From assembly GCF_000368065.1 (NCBI RefSeq), contig NZ_KB851199.1:446252-510251 (forward strand): 64,000 nt of DNA, given 5' to 3'. This DNA comes from Acinetobacter seifertii. Its GTDB lineage: Bacteria; Pseudomonadota; Gammaproteobacteria; Pseudomonadales; Moraxellaceae. Below are positions 18,540 through 27,181 of this stretch, in pieces (position 1 is the stretch's first letter; each line of letters opens with the position of its first letter). The notes under the pieces were generated by a model, which made no database searches, was not told the origin of the DNA, and saw only the letters and a program-made list of their open reading frames with translations. The position numbers and the translations under genes were made by a program.

Positions 18540-18669
18540 AATTTTAAAAACGCTCTTTGTCATCAAAATGACATTTAATTGTCACAAAATAGTCATGCAT
18601 AATATTCTTTTAGTTCAAATAATTATTAGAATAATGCATGGTTATTTATCAAAATTAAAGTGAGTAAAA

Positions 18670-18888
18670 ATGGACATTCCACATCAGATTTCAACGCAAC
18701 TTGAGCAGCTTAATCAGGGTGAGCAATGGACATTTTCAGCACAAGAACTTTATATGAGTCATAACGACTTTAATTCACTTTCTATTTTGCTGACACGAGC
18801 GTCAGAAAAAGGTCAATTTTCAATTACACGCACCCAGCATAATAAACCATGGGTTGGCACACATTCGGTTACTCTCACCAAGCATTAA
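18670..18888 (+). CDS. Small hypothetical protein (72 aa)
   Basis: This is a short acidic-to-neutral protein without a signal peptide or membrane segment. It is predicted to be one compact alpha/beta unit (SQELYMSH-like helix, then GQFSITRTQHNKPWVGTH strands). It is preceded by a purine-rich GTGAG about six bases from ATG, has about 130 AT-rich bases upstream that can hold its own promoter, and is followed by a strong terminator. Those flanks suggest a real, independently expressed gene. No family was recognised. Confidence 0.65.
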   Translation: MDIPHQISTQLEQLNQGEQWTFSAQELYMSHNDFNSLSILLTRASEKGQFSITRTQHNKPWVGTHSVTLTKH

Positions 18889-18898
18889 TTTTTAAAAT

Positions 18899-18928
18899 AA
18901 AAAAACCGGAACATATGTCCGGTTTTTT
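18899..18928. terminator. Bidirectional terminator between the 72-aa gene and ribE
   Basis: CCGGA and TCCGG flank an ACATATG loop, with A run on the left and T run on the right. It sits between the convergent ends of the small gene and ribE. Confidence 0.8.
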
Positions 18929-18946
18929 ATTTTGGCGATTTAAAAT

Positions 18947-19606
18947 TTATTTTAAAAAACCATTTTCAGCTAAAAAAGCCATACTAATATTTGACTCAGT
19001 TTTCTGTTCAGCAGCTTTATCACCTAGCAATAAACGCTCGATATAACGCGCTAAGACATCTACCTCAAGGTTAACTTTGCTACCTACTTGCCATGTCCCA
19101 ATATTAGTACGTTCTGCTGTATGGGGAATTAAGTTCAAACTTAAAATATTACCGCGCAAATGGTTAATGGTTAAACTAATACCATCTACAGTTACAGAGC
19201 CTTTCTCTGCTAAATATTTAGCAAGTTCTACAGGTGCTGTCACTTCATAATAGACGGAACGAGCATCTTCACGCACTACGGTAATTTCACCTACACCATC
19301 AACGTGACCACTTACAATATGACCACCAAAACGAGTTGTTGGTAGCATCGCTTTTTCAACATTGACACGCTGACCAACTTTCCAGTTACCCAAAGTGGTA
19401 CGGTTTAAACTTTCGCGAGACACATCAGCCGCATACCAGTTATCACCCCACTCAATAACGGTGAGACAGATTCCATTGGTTGCAATTGAGTCACCCAAAT
19501 GTACATCCGACATATCCAAATCGGTTTGAATACGTAAACGCACATCGCCACCTACACTTTGCAGGCTTTCTACTTTACCTAAACTTTCAATAATGCCTGT
19601 AAACAT
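18947..19606 (-). CDS. ribE: Riboflavin synthase alpha chain
   Basis: RibE condenses two lumazine molecules to riboflavin and ribityl-pyrimidinedione. It begins MFTGIIESLGKVES and consists of two tandem lumazine-binding barrels: residues 1-97 (with ATNGICLTV) and about 98-190 (with GHVDGVGEI and SVTVDGISLTIN). The 219 residues are close to the usual 200-215. It is the last of the nrdR-ribD-methyltransferase-ribE group on the minus strand, 42 bases after the methyltransferase. Confidence 0.94.
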   Translation of the reverse strand: MFTGIIESLGKVESLQSVGGDVRLRIQTDLDMSDVHLGDSIATNGICLTVIEWGDNWYAADVSRESLNRTTLGNWKVGQRVNVEKAMLPTTRFGGHIVSGHVDGVGEITVVREDARSVYYEVTAPVELAKYLAEKGSVTVDGISLTINHLRGNILSLNLIPHTAERTNIGTWQVGSKVNLEVDVLARYIERLLLGDKAAEQKTESNISMAFLAENGFLK

Positions 19607-19648
19607 GGCTCAATCTCCAAATCTTTCACACTGCTTAAGTTGCAGCGC

Positions 19649-20941
19649 TTACCAAAGTGCAAGTTGCGTACTATTACCTGAAGTATCTACACCACCTAGC
19701 TCGGCAAAGTGGTAAAGCTGGCCTAACAATTGGCGTAACGGTGGTCCTGGTTTGGCATGTGTATCTGTAATCACAATAAACTCGAGCACGCGTGCACGTT
19801 CTGACTGACGTTGTTTACTTACGCGATAACGTGGAACATCTTGAGTCAGTAAAGTGACTTTTCCGCGCTCCAGATTGGCCATAAGTAAATCTTTTGGCTC
19901 AATGTTACCATCGGTCGAATAACTGGTCAGAATATAACGTGCATTGATGGTTGAAAGTAATTTTTCATACGCATCTTTTGCATGTTTAGACGAGTTATAT
20001 GGACTTGGACGCTCTTTACGCCATGCACGATCAATACCGCTCTTATAACCTTTGGTATCTGGTGAAGGTAAATCAACCTGATCCCATAAAGTTAATGCAT
20101 TTAAAACGTGATAGTTACTACTGTAAGCATGCTGGTTATATGGTGGGTCAAGATAGGCAACATCTACTTCAAAACCACTCATCTGATTTGCTAAATGTTG
20201 TGAATCTACACACCACATTTCAGCGGCTGGACGTTTCCGATCACCAATCTCACAGAAACGGCTCGGTGTTAACCAAAGTAATGATTCAATACGCTCTAAA
20301 GCCGTTTGTGTACGTCCGCCCCACCCTTGGTGAAAGCTTTTAAATACGCCACTTGTATTGCTCACGAAGCTAGCTGAATAGAGCAATGGTGCAAGTAAAG
20401 CACTCATCTCTACATCATTAATTGCACCTTGTGCCTGCCATGTTGCGATTTGCTGGCGAATCGCATCGATACGCATACCATTACGGCGTTTAAAGAACAA
20501 ACGGTCACGGGTTGGATCGTATACATCATCGTTACGAGGACAAAGGTTATGTGTAACCCAGCCCTTAACCTCAGGCAATCTATTTAAATAATCGATAGCT
20601 TTTTGATAGCCGCCAAGCTCTTTAAAAGCAGGCGCATCAACACAGGCTAAAATCGCATGATTTAAGGCATGGCTATAAGGTTCCCAGTCATTCGCAATGA
20701 CACGGTAACCATTTTGACGTGCCAAACGAGATACCACACCGCTACCCGCAAAAAAGTCGGCAAAAATCGGAGGATTCTTTTTCTTGCTGTTCAGCGTCCC
20801 TGTAATTTCTAGGGCTTCTAAAATCAAGTGGAGCAATCGGCGCTTGTTGCCCAAGTAGGGTACAAGCTGATGAAAAAGATATTCGTCGGTCGTGCGGGCT
20901 GCATGGCGACGTTTGTGGTAAACCGAAGGCTCTGAATTCAT
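19649..20941 (-). CDS. aamA: DNA adenine-N6 methyltransferase (AamA-like, orphan)
   Basis: This is a D12/Dam-class (alpha-type) adenine-N6 methyltransferase of 430 residues. LGNKRRLLHLILEAL and the AdoMet motif FADFFAGSGVVSRLA are near the N-terminus, and the catalytic motif is DPPY (VAYLDPPYNQHAYSSNY). A tail of about 100 residues follows. There is no restriction gene nearby, so it is an orphan. Its ATG overlaps the ribD stop (ATGA-type), so it is built into the riboflavin operon. From memory, A. baumannii A1S_0222 (AamA), reported to methylate GAATTC and to affect surface motility, matches in family and neighbourhood; identity to it is inferred. A role in regulation through methylation is possible. 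Confidence 0.85.
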   Translation of the reverse strand: MNSEPSVYHKRRHAARTTDEYLFHQLVPYLGNKRRLLHLILEALEITGTLNSKKKNPPIFADFFAGSGVVSRLARQNGYRVIANDWEPYSHALNHAILACVDAPAFKELGGYQKAIDYLNRLPEVKGWVTHNLCPRNDDVYDPTRDRLFFKRRNGMRIDAIRQQIATWQAQGAINDVEMSALLAPLLYSASFVSNTSGVFKSFHQGWGGRTQTALERIESLLWLTPSRFCEIGDRKRPAAEMWCVDSQHLANQMSGFEVDVAYLDPPYNQHAYSSNYHVLNALTLWDQVDLPSPDTKGYKSGIDRAWRKERPSPYNSSKHAKDAYEKLLSTINARYILTSYSTDGNIEPKDLLMANLERGKVTLLTQDVPRYRVSKQRQSERARVLEFIVITDTHAKPGPPLRQLLGQLYHFAELGGVDTSGNSTQLALW

Positions 20942-22023
20942 ACTTTCTCTTGCGTAGGGATTAACCTTAAGCGTATATCTTGATCAAGTTGTACTACATC
21001 AAGAAGTTTAAAACGAAGTTGCTGTGCCATATATTCAAATTCTGCATTGAACATGGCTCTGGCACTTTGCCCCAATAAAGTCGGGGCAACATAACTGATC
21101 ATTTCATCTACCAAACCTTCTTGTAAAAAGACGGTAGACAAAGTTGCGCCAGCTTCAACCAACACATCATAAATTTGGTATTGCTTAGATAAGGTCTGTA
21201 GTAGTGTTTTTAAAGGCTGAATTTCTAATTGTATCACGCCTAAGTCAGCGAGTTCCTGACGATATGGCCCCATCACCATGACAGTTTCAGGATTTTCTAA
21301 AATTTTAGCGGTGAGCGGTAAGCGCCCTCTCCGATCTAGAATTACCCGTTTTGGTTGAGCAACTGTCTCGATATCAATATTATTGAGTGAGCGTACATTA
21401 AGCTGACAGTCATCAGCAATCACAGTATCAATACCTGTAATCACGGCACCTGAAATCGCACGCCAATGCTGCACATCTTCACGAGCAGCAGAACCCGTAA
21501 TCCACTTTGACTCACCAGATGCCATTGCAGTACGCCCATCTAAGCTAGAGGCAACTTTTAAACGTACATATGGCATGCCCGTAGACATCGCTTTTAAAAA
21601 GCCTTGATTAAGTTTGGCTGCTGAATCTTCACAAATACCGATTTCTACTTCAATACCAGCATTTTTTAAAATCTGAACCCCTTTACCCGCAACAAGCGGG
21701 TTTGGATCGGGACATGCCACAACCACTTTTTTAACCTGCGCCTTCACGAGTGCCTCAGCACACGGAGGTGTTCGTCCATAATGAGCACATGGTTCAAGTG
21801 TTACATAAGCGGTTGCACCTTGTGCTTGCTCACCAGCTTCACGTAATGCAAAAACTTCAGCATGGGGTTGACCAGCTTTTGGGTGAAAGCCTTCACCAAT
21901 GACCTGATTATCTTTGACAATCACGCACCCAACATTTGGATTTGGTTTTGTCGAATAAAGTCCTCGTTTAGCAAGTTCAATCGCTTGCTGCATCCAGTAC
22001 TGATCTTGTTTCAACTCAGACAT
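20938..22023 (-). CDS. ribD: Bifunctional riboflavin deaminase/reductase RibD
   Basis: RibD catalyses the second and third steps of riboflavin synthesis: deamination of the pyrimidine and reduction of the ribosyl chain. The deaminase domain (about residues 1-145) has the zinc motifs PHAEVFAL and PCAHYGRTPPCAEAL. The reductase domain (about 150-360) contains VRLKVASSLDGRTAMASGESKWITG. An internal ATG was chosen as start because a GAG lies six bases before it; an ATG two codons earlier sits directly against that GAG. The resulting 361 residues are standard. The gene follows nrdR closely and overlaps the methyltransferase gene. Confidence 0.94.
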   Translation of the reverse strand: MSELKQDQYWMQQAIELAKRGLYSTKPNPNVGCVIVKDNQVIGEGFHPKAGQPHAEVFALREAGEQAQGATAYVTLEPCAHYGRTPPCAEALVKAQVKKVVVACPDPNPLVAGKGVQILKNAGIEVEIGICEDSAAKLNQGFLKAMSTGMPYVRLKVASSLDGRTAMASGESKWITGSAAREDVQHWRAISGAVITGIDTVIADDCQLNVRSLNNIDIETVAQPKRVILDRRGRLPLTAKILENPETVMVMGPYRQELADLGVIQLEIQPLKTLLQTLSKQYQIYDVLVEAGATLSTVFLQEGLVDEMISYVAPTLLGQSARAMFNAEFEYMAQQLRFKLLDVVQLDQDIRLRLIPTQEKV

Positions 22024-22038
22024 ATACATCTCAAATGA

Positions 22039-22497
22039 TTATTGCTCACGTTGTTGCATTTGCTCAATTTGACGACGAAATGCTTCAACATCCTGAAAGT
22101 CCTGATAAACCGAAGCAAAACGAACATAGGCAACGTGATCAAGTGCAAATAAAGATTGCATGACAATTTCACCAATTGTTCTAGACTTAACATCACGCTC
22201 ACCTAAACGGCGAATCTGCAATTGAATATCGCTTAGAACCGTTTCGATCTGCTCTTGTGTCACTGGACGCTTTTGTAAAGCATGCATAAGCGAACGACGT
22301 AGCTTCGCTTCATCGAACGGTTCATTTTTTCCATTCGATTTGATCACACGGGGCATCACCACTTCATAGCTTTCAAAAGTGGTAAAACGTTCACCGCAAA
22401 CTACACACTCACGACGTCGACGAATCTGACAGCCTTCTGCGGCTAGCCGAGAATCGATGACTTTACTATCTGCGGCGTTGCAAAATGGACAATGCAT
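22039..22497 (-). CDS. nrdR: Transcriptional repressor NrdR
   Basis: NrdR represses ribonucleotide reductase genes according to the ATP/dATP level. The 152 residues start with a zinc ribbon (CPFC at residue 3, then CVVC) followed by the [16 protein letters not shown] signature and an ATP-cone domain ([20 protein letters not shown]). nrdR upstream of ribD is a very common bacterial arrangement. Confidence 0.96.
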   Translation of the reverse strand: MHCPFCNAADSKVIDSRLAAEGCQIRRRRECVVCGERFTTFESYEVVMPRVIKSNGKNEPFDEAKLRRSLMHALQKRPVTQEQIETVLSDIQLQIRRLGERDVKSRTIGEIVMQSLFALDHVAYVRFASVYQDFQDVEAFRRQIEQMQQREQ

Positions 22498-22575
22498 AGC
22501 GGACTTAATAGGGTCAATTACTTTGACCTAGTGTAGCAAAATTTCTACGCTTACTGAACCAGCATTCTATGAGAC

Positions 22576-22635
22576 AAAAAAACAGCCTTGAGCCAGATCA
22601 AAGCATCGCTTTGATCACAGCTCAAGACTGTTTTT
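22576..22635 (-). terminator. Long bipartite terminator after amtB
   Basis: AAAAACAG(C/T)CTTGAGC arms enclose a second perfect stem GATCAAAG/CTTTGATC. Read on the minus strand it ends in GTTTTTTT. It lies 22 bases past the amtB stop and separates amtB from nrdR. Confidence 0.85.
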
Positions 22636-22657
22636 AATACAGCAGATATATTATGTA

Positions 22658-24055
22658 TTATTCAATACGTTCGCCATGTTGGCTTAAATCCAGACCCATA
22701 CGTTCATCATCGGCATTAACACGCAGACCAATCACCACATCAATCACTTTAAGAATAATGAAGGTTACAACACCGCTATAAACCATAGTTGCAAGTACAC
22801 CTTCAACTTGTACCCACAATTGACCAGCAAATGTTGGAGCTAAAGTCACACTAGCCGCTTTGATGATTTCATCACTGTAGAACACGCCAGTTAAAATCGC
22901 GCCGACAATACCACCTACTGCATGTAAACCAAAGGCATCCAATGCATCATCTGCCTTGAGTAAGCGTTTAAGTGCTGTAATACCCCAGAAGCAAACAACA
23001 CCACCGATTAAGCCCATCACTAGAGCTCCGCCTACACCGACGAAACCAGCTGCTGGTGTAATCACAACCAAACCAGCCACAGCACCAGATGCACCACCTA
23101 ATACAGAAGCTTTACCACGAATCATACGTTCTACAACTAACCAAGAGAACGCAGCAGCAGCGGCAGCAACTTGAGTTACTAAAATTGCCATACTTGCACG
23201 AGCACCAGCGCCTAACGCACTACCACCGTTGAAGCCGAACCAACCCACCCAAAGTAAGCTTGCACCGATTACAGTTAAAGTTAGGTTATGCGGTGCCATA
23301 GATTCACGGCCAAGGCCAATACGTTTACCAAGCATGTAAGCTGCGACTAAACCTGCAACACCAGAGTTGATATGTACAACTGTACCACCAGCAAAATCTA
23401 ACGCGCCTGCTTTAAATAACCAACCATCTGTTGCCCACACCCAGTGAGTAATTGGCGCATAAACTACGAGTACCCAAATAGTAATAAAGGCCATGAAAGC
23501 TGAATATTTCATACGGTCAGCAATCGAACCACTCAAAATTGCGACAGTAATGATTGCAAAAGTCATTTGGAAAATAACAAACAAGCTTTCAGGAATTGTT
23601 CCAGTTAGTGCATTAAAGCCTACGCCGTTGAGCATCGCTTTAGACAAGTCACCAAAGTATGCACCTGTGCCAGAGAACGCGAGTGAATAACCAGCAATCA
23701 CCCAAATTAAACTTACCAAAATTGCAGCAGAAAGGCTAAACATCATGGTACTTAAGACGTTTTTCTTACGGACCATACCGCCGTAGAACAATGCCAAGCC
23801 AGGAATCGTCATCAACAGTACTAAAGCTGTTGAAACTAAAATCCAAGATGTATCGCCTGTATCGAGTTTTGGTGTAGGTGCTGGAGCTGCCGGAGTTGCT
23901 GCGGCGGCTGGTGCTGCTGCAGTTGTTGCAGGAGCTGCAGATGTTGATGTTGCTGTAACCTCAGATGTCGGTGTTGTTACAGTCTCTTCTGCCCAAGCGG
24001 CAGTACCACCCAAAAGTGCGCCTGTTAGACTCAGCGCCATAAGCATTTTTTTCAT
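22658..24055 (-). CDS. amtB: Ammonium transporter AmtB
   Basis: AmtB is a trimeric inner-membrane ammonium channel. A cleavable signal peptide (to about residue 22) is followed by an Ala/Pro/Thr-rich linker (about 25-62, runs such as AAAPAAAATPAAPAPTP) that is longer than in E. coli. Eleven membrane helices then begin at DTSWILVSTALVLLMTIPGLALFYGG (given here in pieces: DTSWILVSTALVL, then MTIPGLALFYGG). The pore-histidine regions are VVHINSGVAGLVAAY and DALDAFGLHAVGGIVGAI. Total 465 residues. It is 57 bases downstream of glnK, the usual partner gene. Confidence 0.95.
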   Translation of the reverse strand: MKKMLMALSLTGALLGGTAAWAEETVTTPTSEVTATSTSAAPATTAAAPAAAATPAAPAPTPKLDTGDTSWILVSTALVLLMTIPGLALFYGGMVRKKNVLSTMMFSLSAAILVSLIWVIAGYSLAFSGTGAYFGDLSKAMLNGVGFNALTGTIPESLFVIFQMTFAIITVAILSGSIADRMKYSAFMAFITIWVLVVYAPITHWVWATDGWLFKAGALDFAGGTVVHINSGVAGLVAAYMLGKRIGLGRESMAPHNLTLTVIGASLLWVGWFGFNGGSALGAGARASMAILVTQVAAAAAAFSWLVVERMIRGKASVLGGASGAVAGLVVITPAAGFVGVGGALVMGLIGGVVCFWGITALKRLLKADDALDAFGLHAVGGIVGAILTGVFYSDEIIKAASVTLAPTFAGQLWVQVEGVLATMVYSGVVTFIILKVIDVVIGLRVNADDERMGLDLSQHGERIE

Positions 24056-24112
24056 TCGTGTCCCCCAACCTCATTTGCGAGCTATTTATTGCTCAGCAAG
24101 CTTTGTGCCAAT

Positions 24113-24487
<375 letters not shown>

Positions 24488-24492
24488 TTATG

Positions 24493-24509
24493 TTCAATTT
24501 TCATGCCAA
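24493..24509 (-). promoter_or_regulatory. Sigma-54-like promoter candidate upstream of glnK
   Basis: On the minus strand TTGGCATGAAAATTGAA resembles the -24/-12 consensus TTGGCACG-N4-TTGCA. It has the GG dinucleotide and correct ten-base spacing, but GA instead of GC at -12. It lies 42 bases upstream of glnK, a gene commonly under NtrC and sigma-54. Confidence 0.4.
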
Positions 24510-24729
24510 TATTTCAAAGGTTGGAGGAGATGAATCTTTTGCATGAGCTTTCTTTATAACCTATTTAGTTATCAAGATGTAGATGAGCTACTAAAAATAA
24601 AATGAATTTGCAGTCCTGTTTTTATTTCAATTTATTGTTATGCAATATCGGAAAGCCAAGAAGCCTATATCCTAAGTTCAAGCAGTGTTAAACTGACAAG
24701 TAAAGTGAATACAACAGTTTGGATATCCC

Positions 24730-24957
24730 ATGTTAGAAACTCTATTACAGGCCATTTTGGAACAAATTGACGAGCCTAAAAAAGATTTAGAAAAAAATTT
24801 ACGTGCATTATTAAATGAAACTGTCGAGAAATTAGACCTCGTGTCGAAACAAGAAATCGAAAGACAGAAAACCGCCCTCCATTTAGCCAACCAACGTTTA
24901 GAAGAGCTACAAAAACAAGTAAGTCTGTTAGAAGGAACTTTAAAGAATAAAAAATAA
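24730..24957 (+). CDS. ubiK: Ubiquinone biosynthesis accessory factor UbiK (YqiC/BMFP)
   Basis: UbiK assists the soluble Ubi complex in ubiquinone synthesis together with UbiJ and forms membrane-interacting trimers through a coiled coil. The 75-residue protein is almost entirely helical: an amphipathic N-terminal half (LETLLQAILEQIDEPKKDLEKN) and a C-terminal coiled coil (QRLEELQKQVSLLEGTLK). This is the BMFP (brucella membrane fusogenic protein) layout; E. coli UbiK is longer (96). It lies 65 bases upstream of comM on the same strand. Confidence 0.8.
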   Translation: MLETLLQAILEQIDEPKKDLEKNLRALLNETVEKLDLVSKQEIERQKTALHLANQRLEELQKQVSLLEGTLKNKK

Positions 24958-25022
24958 GCACCAACGTAGCGCACTTATACTTTACAACGATTAAAAATGA
25001 AGCACCATAATGGAACAATAAG

Positions 25023-26510
25023 ATGTCTTTTTCTAAAATTTATACTCGGGGACTTTTAGGATTGCATGCACCTCTCATAGAAGTAGAGGTGCACGTGAGT
25101 CAAGGCTTACCTTCTCTAACGATTGTAGGGCTTGCTGAAGCAGCAGTTAGGGAGAGTAAGGACAGGGTTCGCTCAGCCATTATTAATAGTGGATTTCAGT
25201 TTCCGACTAAACGGCTGACTATTAATCTTGCTCCCGCAGATTTGCCCAAAGATGGTTCACGTTTAGATTTACCGATTGCATTAGGGATATTAATTGCCTC
25301 AGGTCAGCTTCCAGAGAACTGCACAGAAGACTTTGAATTTATTGGAGAGTTAGCACTAGATGGTCATGTAAGACCAGTTTCAGGCGCTTTAACTTTGGCA
25401 ATGGCATGCCAGCAAGCTCAGCATAAAATTGTTTTACCCCAAGATAATAGTCAGGATATTAGTCACTTACCAAATCTTGAGTGTTATCCGGTGAGCCATT
25501 TAAAAGAAGTTTGTGAACACTTTTTAGGAAATACTAAGCTATCTCAGGTGCAATCATCTTCCCGCTCAAATGCCATGCCGTATAAATTTGACCTTGCAGA
25601 TGTAAAAGGCCAGCTACGCCCGCGCCGTGCACTAGAAATCGCTGCCGCTGGAGGGCACTCCTTGCTCTTTAAAGGACCACCTGGTACAGGTAAGACTTTA
25701 CTCGCCTCACGCCTTCCTTCAATTTTACCGCCACTATCTACTCAAGAAACGCTTGAAGTTGCTAGTATTTATTCTATTTCAAATACGCCACATACTTTTG
25801 GACAGCGTCCTTTTCGTGCACCACATCATACTGCATCCGCAATTGCACTAGTTGGGGGCGGCTCACATCCTAAACCGGGTGAAATTACCTTATCTCATTT
25901 AGGTGTTCTATTCTTAGATGAATTGCCCGAGTTTGATCGTAAAGTATTAGAAGTTTTACGCCAGCCACTTGAGTCAAAAGAAATTATTATTTCACGAGCA
26001 GCGCGGCAAATTACCTATCCTGCCAACTTCCAACTGATTGCAGCCATGAACCCCTGCCCATGTGGTTATGCATTTAATCAAGACAGTCGTTGTCAGTGCT
26101 CACCCGAGAGTATTAAACGTTATCAGAATCGTATATCGGGCCCGTTACTTGACCGTATCGATTTGCATATTGATGTGCCACCTTTAAAAGCTCAGGAACT
26201 GCAAGACCCAACGCCTGCTGAAGATTCTACAACTGTGCGACAACGTGTGATTTATGCTTATGAACAACAAATACAAAGACAAAATTGTTTAAATCAAGCG
26301 CTTTCACCGAAACAATTAGAACAATTCGCTGTCTTAGATGAAACATCACAGCGAATGATTGAAATGGCTCAGCAACGTTTAAATTTATCGGCTCGTGCTT
26401 ATCATCGTGTTTTACGAGTAGCGCGGACCATTGCCGATTTAGCTCAAAGTGAGATGATTCAAAGTCCTCATCTTACAGAAGCGCTCTCTTATCGAGGCAA
26501 TCATTCTTAA
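25023..26510 (+). CDS. comM: ComM/YifB, Mg-chelatase-like AAA+ helicase (intact)
   Basis: ComM is a hexameric branch-migration helicase that helps integrate DNA taken up by natural transformation. The 495 residues comprise an N-terminal Lon-protease-like domain (about 1-165, SKIYTRGLLGLHAPLIEVEV), the AAA+ domain with Walker A GPPGTGKT (218-225) and Walker B VLFLDELPEFD, a zinc-ribbon-like CPCGY...CQCSPE insertion and the C-terminal Mg-chelatase domain (ISGPLLDRIDLHIDVP). The frame is uninterrupted. In A. baumannii this gene is the known insertion target of AbaR islands; the target ACCGC is present once, undisturbed, at codons 235-237 (25727-25731). Confidence 0.95.
   Translation: MSFSKIYTRGLLGLHAPLIEVEVHVSQGLPSLTIVGLAEAAVRESKDRVRSAIINSGFQFPTKRLTINLAPADLPKDGSRLDLPIALGILIASGQLPENCTEDFEFIGELALDGHVRPVSGALTLAMACQQAQHKIVLPQDNSQDISHLPNLECYPVSHLKEVCEHFLGNTKLSQVQSSSRSNAMPYKFDLADVKGQLRPRRALEIAAAGGHSLLFKGPPGTGKTLLASRLPSILPPLSTQETLEVASIYSISNTPHTFGQRPFRAPHHTASAIALVGGGSHPKPGEITLSHLGVLFLDELPEFDRKVLEVLRQPLESKEIIISRAARQITYPANFQLIAAMNPCPCGYAFNQDSRCQCSPESIKRYQNRISGPLLDRIDLHIDVPPLKAQELQDPTPAEDSTTVRQRVIYAYEQQIQRQNCLNQALSPKQLEQFAVLDETSQRMIEMAQQRLNLSARAYHRVLRVARTIADLAQSEMIQSPHLTEALSYRGNHS
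25727..25731 (+). other. Unoccupied AbaR target pentamer in comM
   Basis: The pentamer ACCGC in the codons for Leu235-Pro236-Pro237 corresponds, from established knowledge of AbaR/AbGRI islands, to the five bases duplicated on insertion into comM. Only one copy is here and the reading frame continues. Confidence 0.6.
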
Positions 26511-26518
26511 GATAAAAC

Positions 26519-26542
26519 AGCGGATCGTGTATCCGCTTTTTT
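26519..26542 (+). terminator. Terminator after comM
   Basis: AGCGGAT and ATCCGCT surround a CGTGT loop and are followed by T residues, eight bases past the comM stop. Confidence 0.85.
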
Positions 26543-26611
26543 AATATGTAACTGAGTCGTTCATTAGAGAATTTGTTAAAGCCTATATAAAAAGGCACAA
26601 AAGAGGACGCT

Positions 26612-27157
26612 ATGAAAATTTTGGCTATATCGGGTAGTGCAAGAAAAGTATCTACCAATACGGCGCTATTAAAAGCAATGAGGGATATAGCACCGTCCAG
26701 TATTGAGTTTACAGTTTTTGATCAAATTAATAATCTGCCTATCTTTTCTCCAGATAATGAAGGAGAAAAAACGCCTACTGTAGTGGAAGATTTCATCAAA
26801 TCTGTTTCTGCATCAGATGGAATTATTATTTCAAGTCCTGAATATATTCGTTGTATTCCGGGCGGTCTTAAAAATGCAATTGATTGGATGGTTTCCCGTA
26901 CCGAAATTATAGACAAGCCGATTATTCTAGTTCATGCATCTAGTCGCGGTGACGACATGCTAGTTTCTTTAAGAAGAGTACTTTCGACAGTGAGCAGCAA
27001 CTTTTTTGAAGATTTATTTTTACGCTTCTCTCTTCTCAGTAAATCTCCCGAACAAATTTTTGAAATGCTACATACTGAAGAATATAAGTCACAAATCACA
27101 CCGTTCCTGCTTAGCTTTGTCTCAGAAATTCAAAAGTATAAAGACCAATTAGAGTGA
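26612..27157 (+). CDS. NADPH-dependent FMN reductase family protein
   Basis: This flavodoxin-fold reductase of 181 residues is related to the NADPH:FMN reductase/azoreductase (ChrR/YieF) group. The N-terminal FMN phosphate loop ISGSARKVSTN and the central SPEYIRCIPGGLKNAIDWM (SPEY...P..LKN.IDW is the family signature) are clear. The substrate cannot be told from sequence. The AGAGGA ribosome-binding site lies four bases before ATG. It stands alone between comM and the convergent MocR gene. Confidence 0.88.
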   Translation: MKILAISGSARKVSTNTALLKAMRDIAPSSIEFTVFDQINNLPIFSPDNEGEKTPTVVEDFIKSVSASDGIIISSPEYIRCIPGGLKNAIDWMVSRTEIIDKPIILVHASSRGDDMLVSLRRVLSTVSSNFFEDLFLRFSLLSKSPEQIFEMLHTEEYKSQITPFLLSFVSEIQKYKDQLE

Positions 27158-27181
27158 GCTTTCTTAAAATGAAATAACAGA

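Noticed and set aside
19999..20343. 114-codon frame on the strand opposite the methyltransferase
   Set aside because: It lies wholly within a well-supported gene and has no ribosome-binding site.
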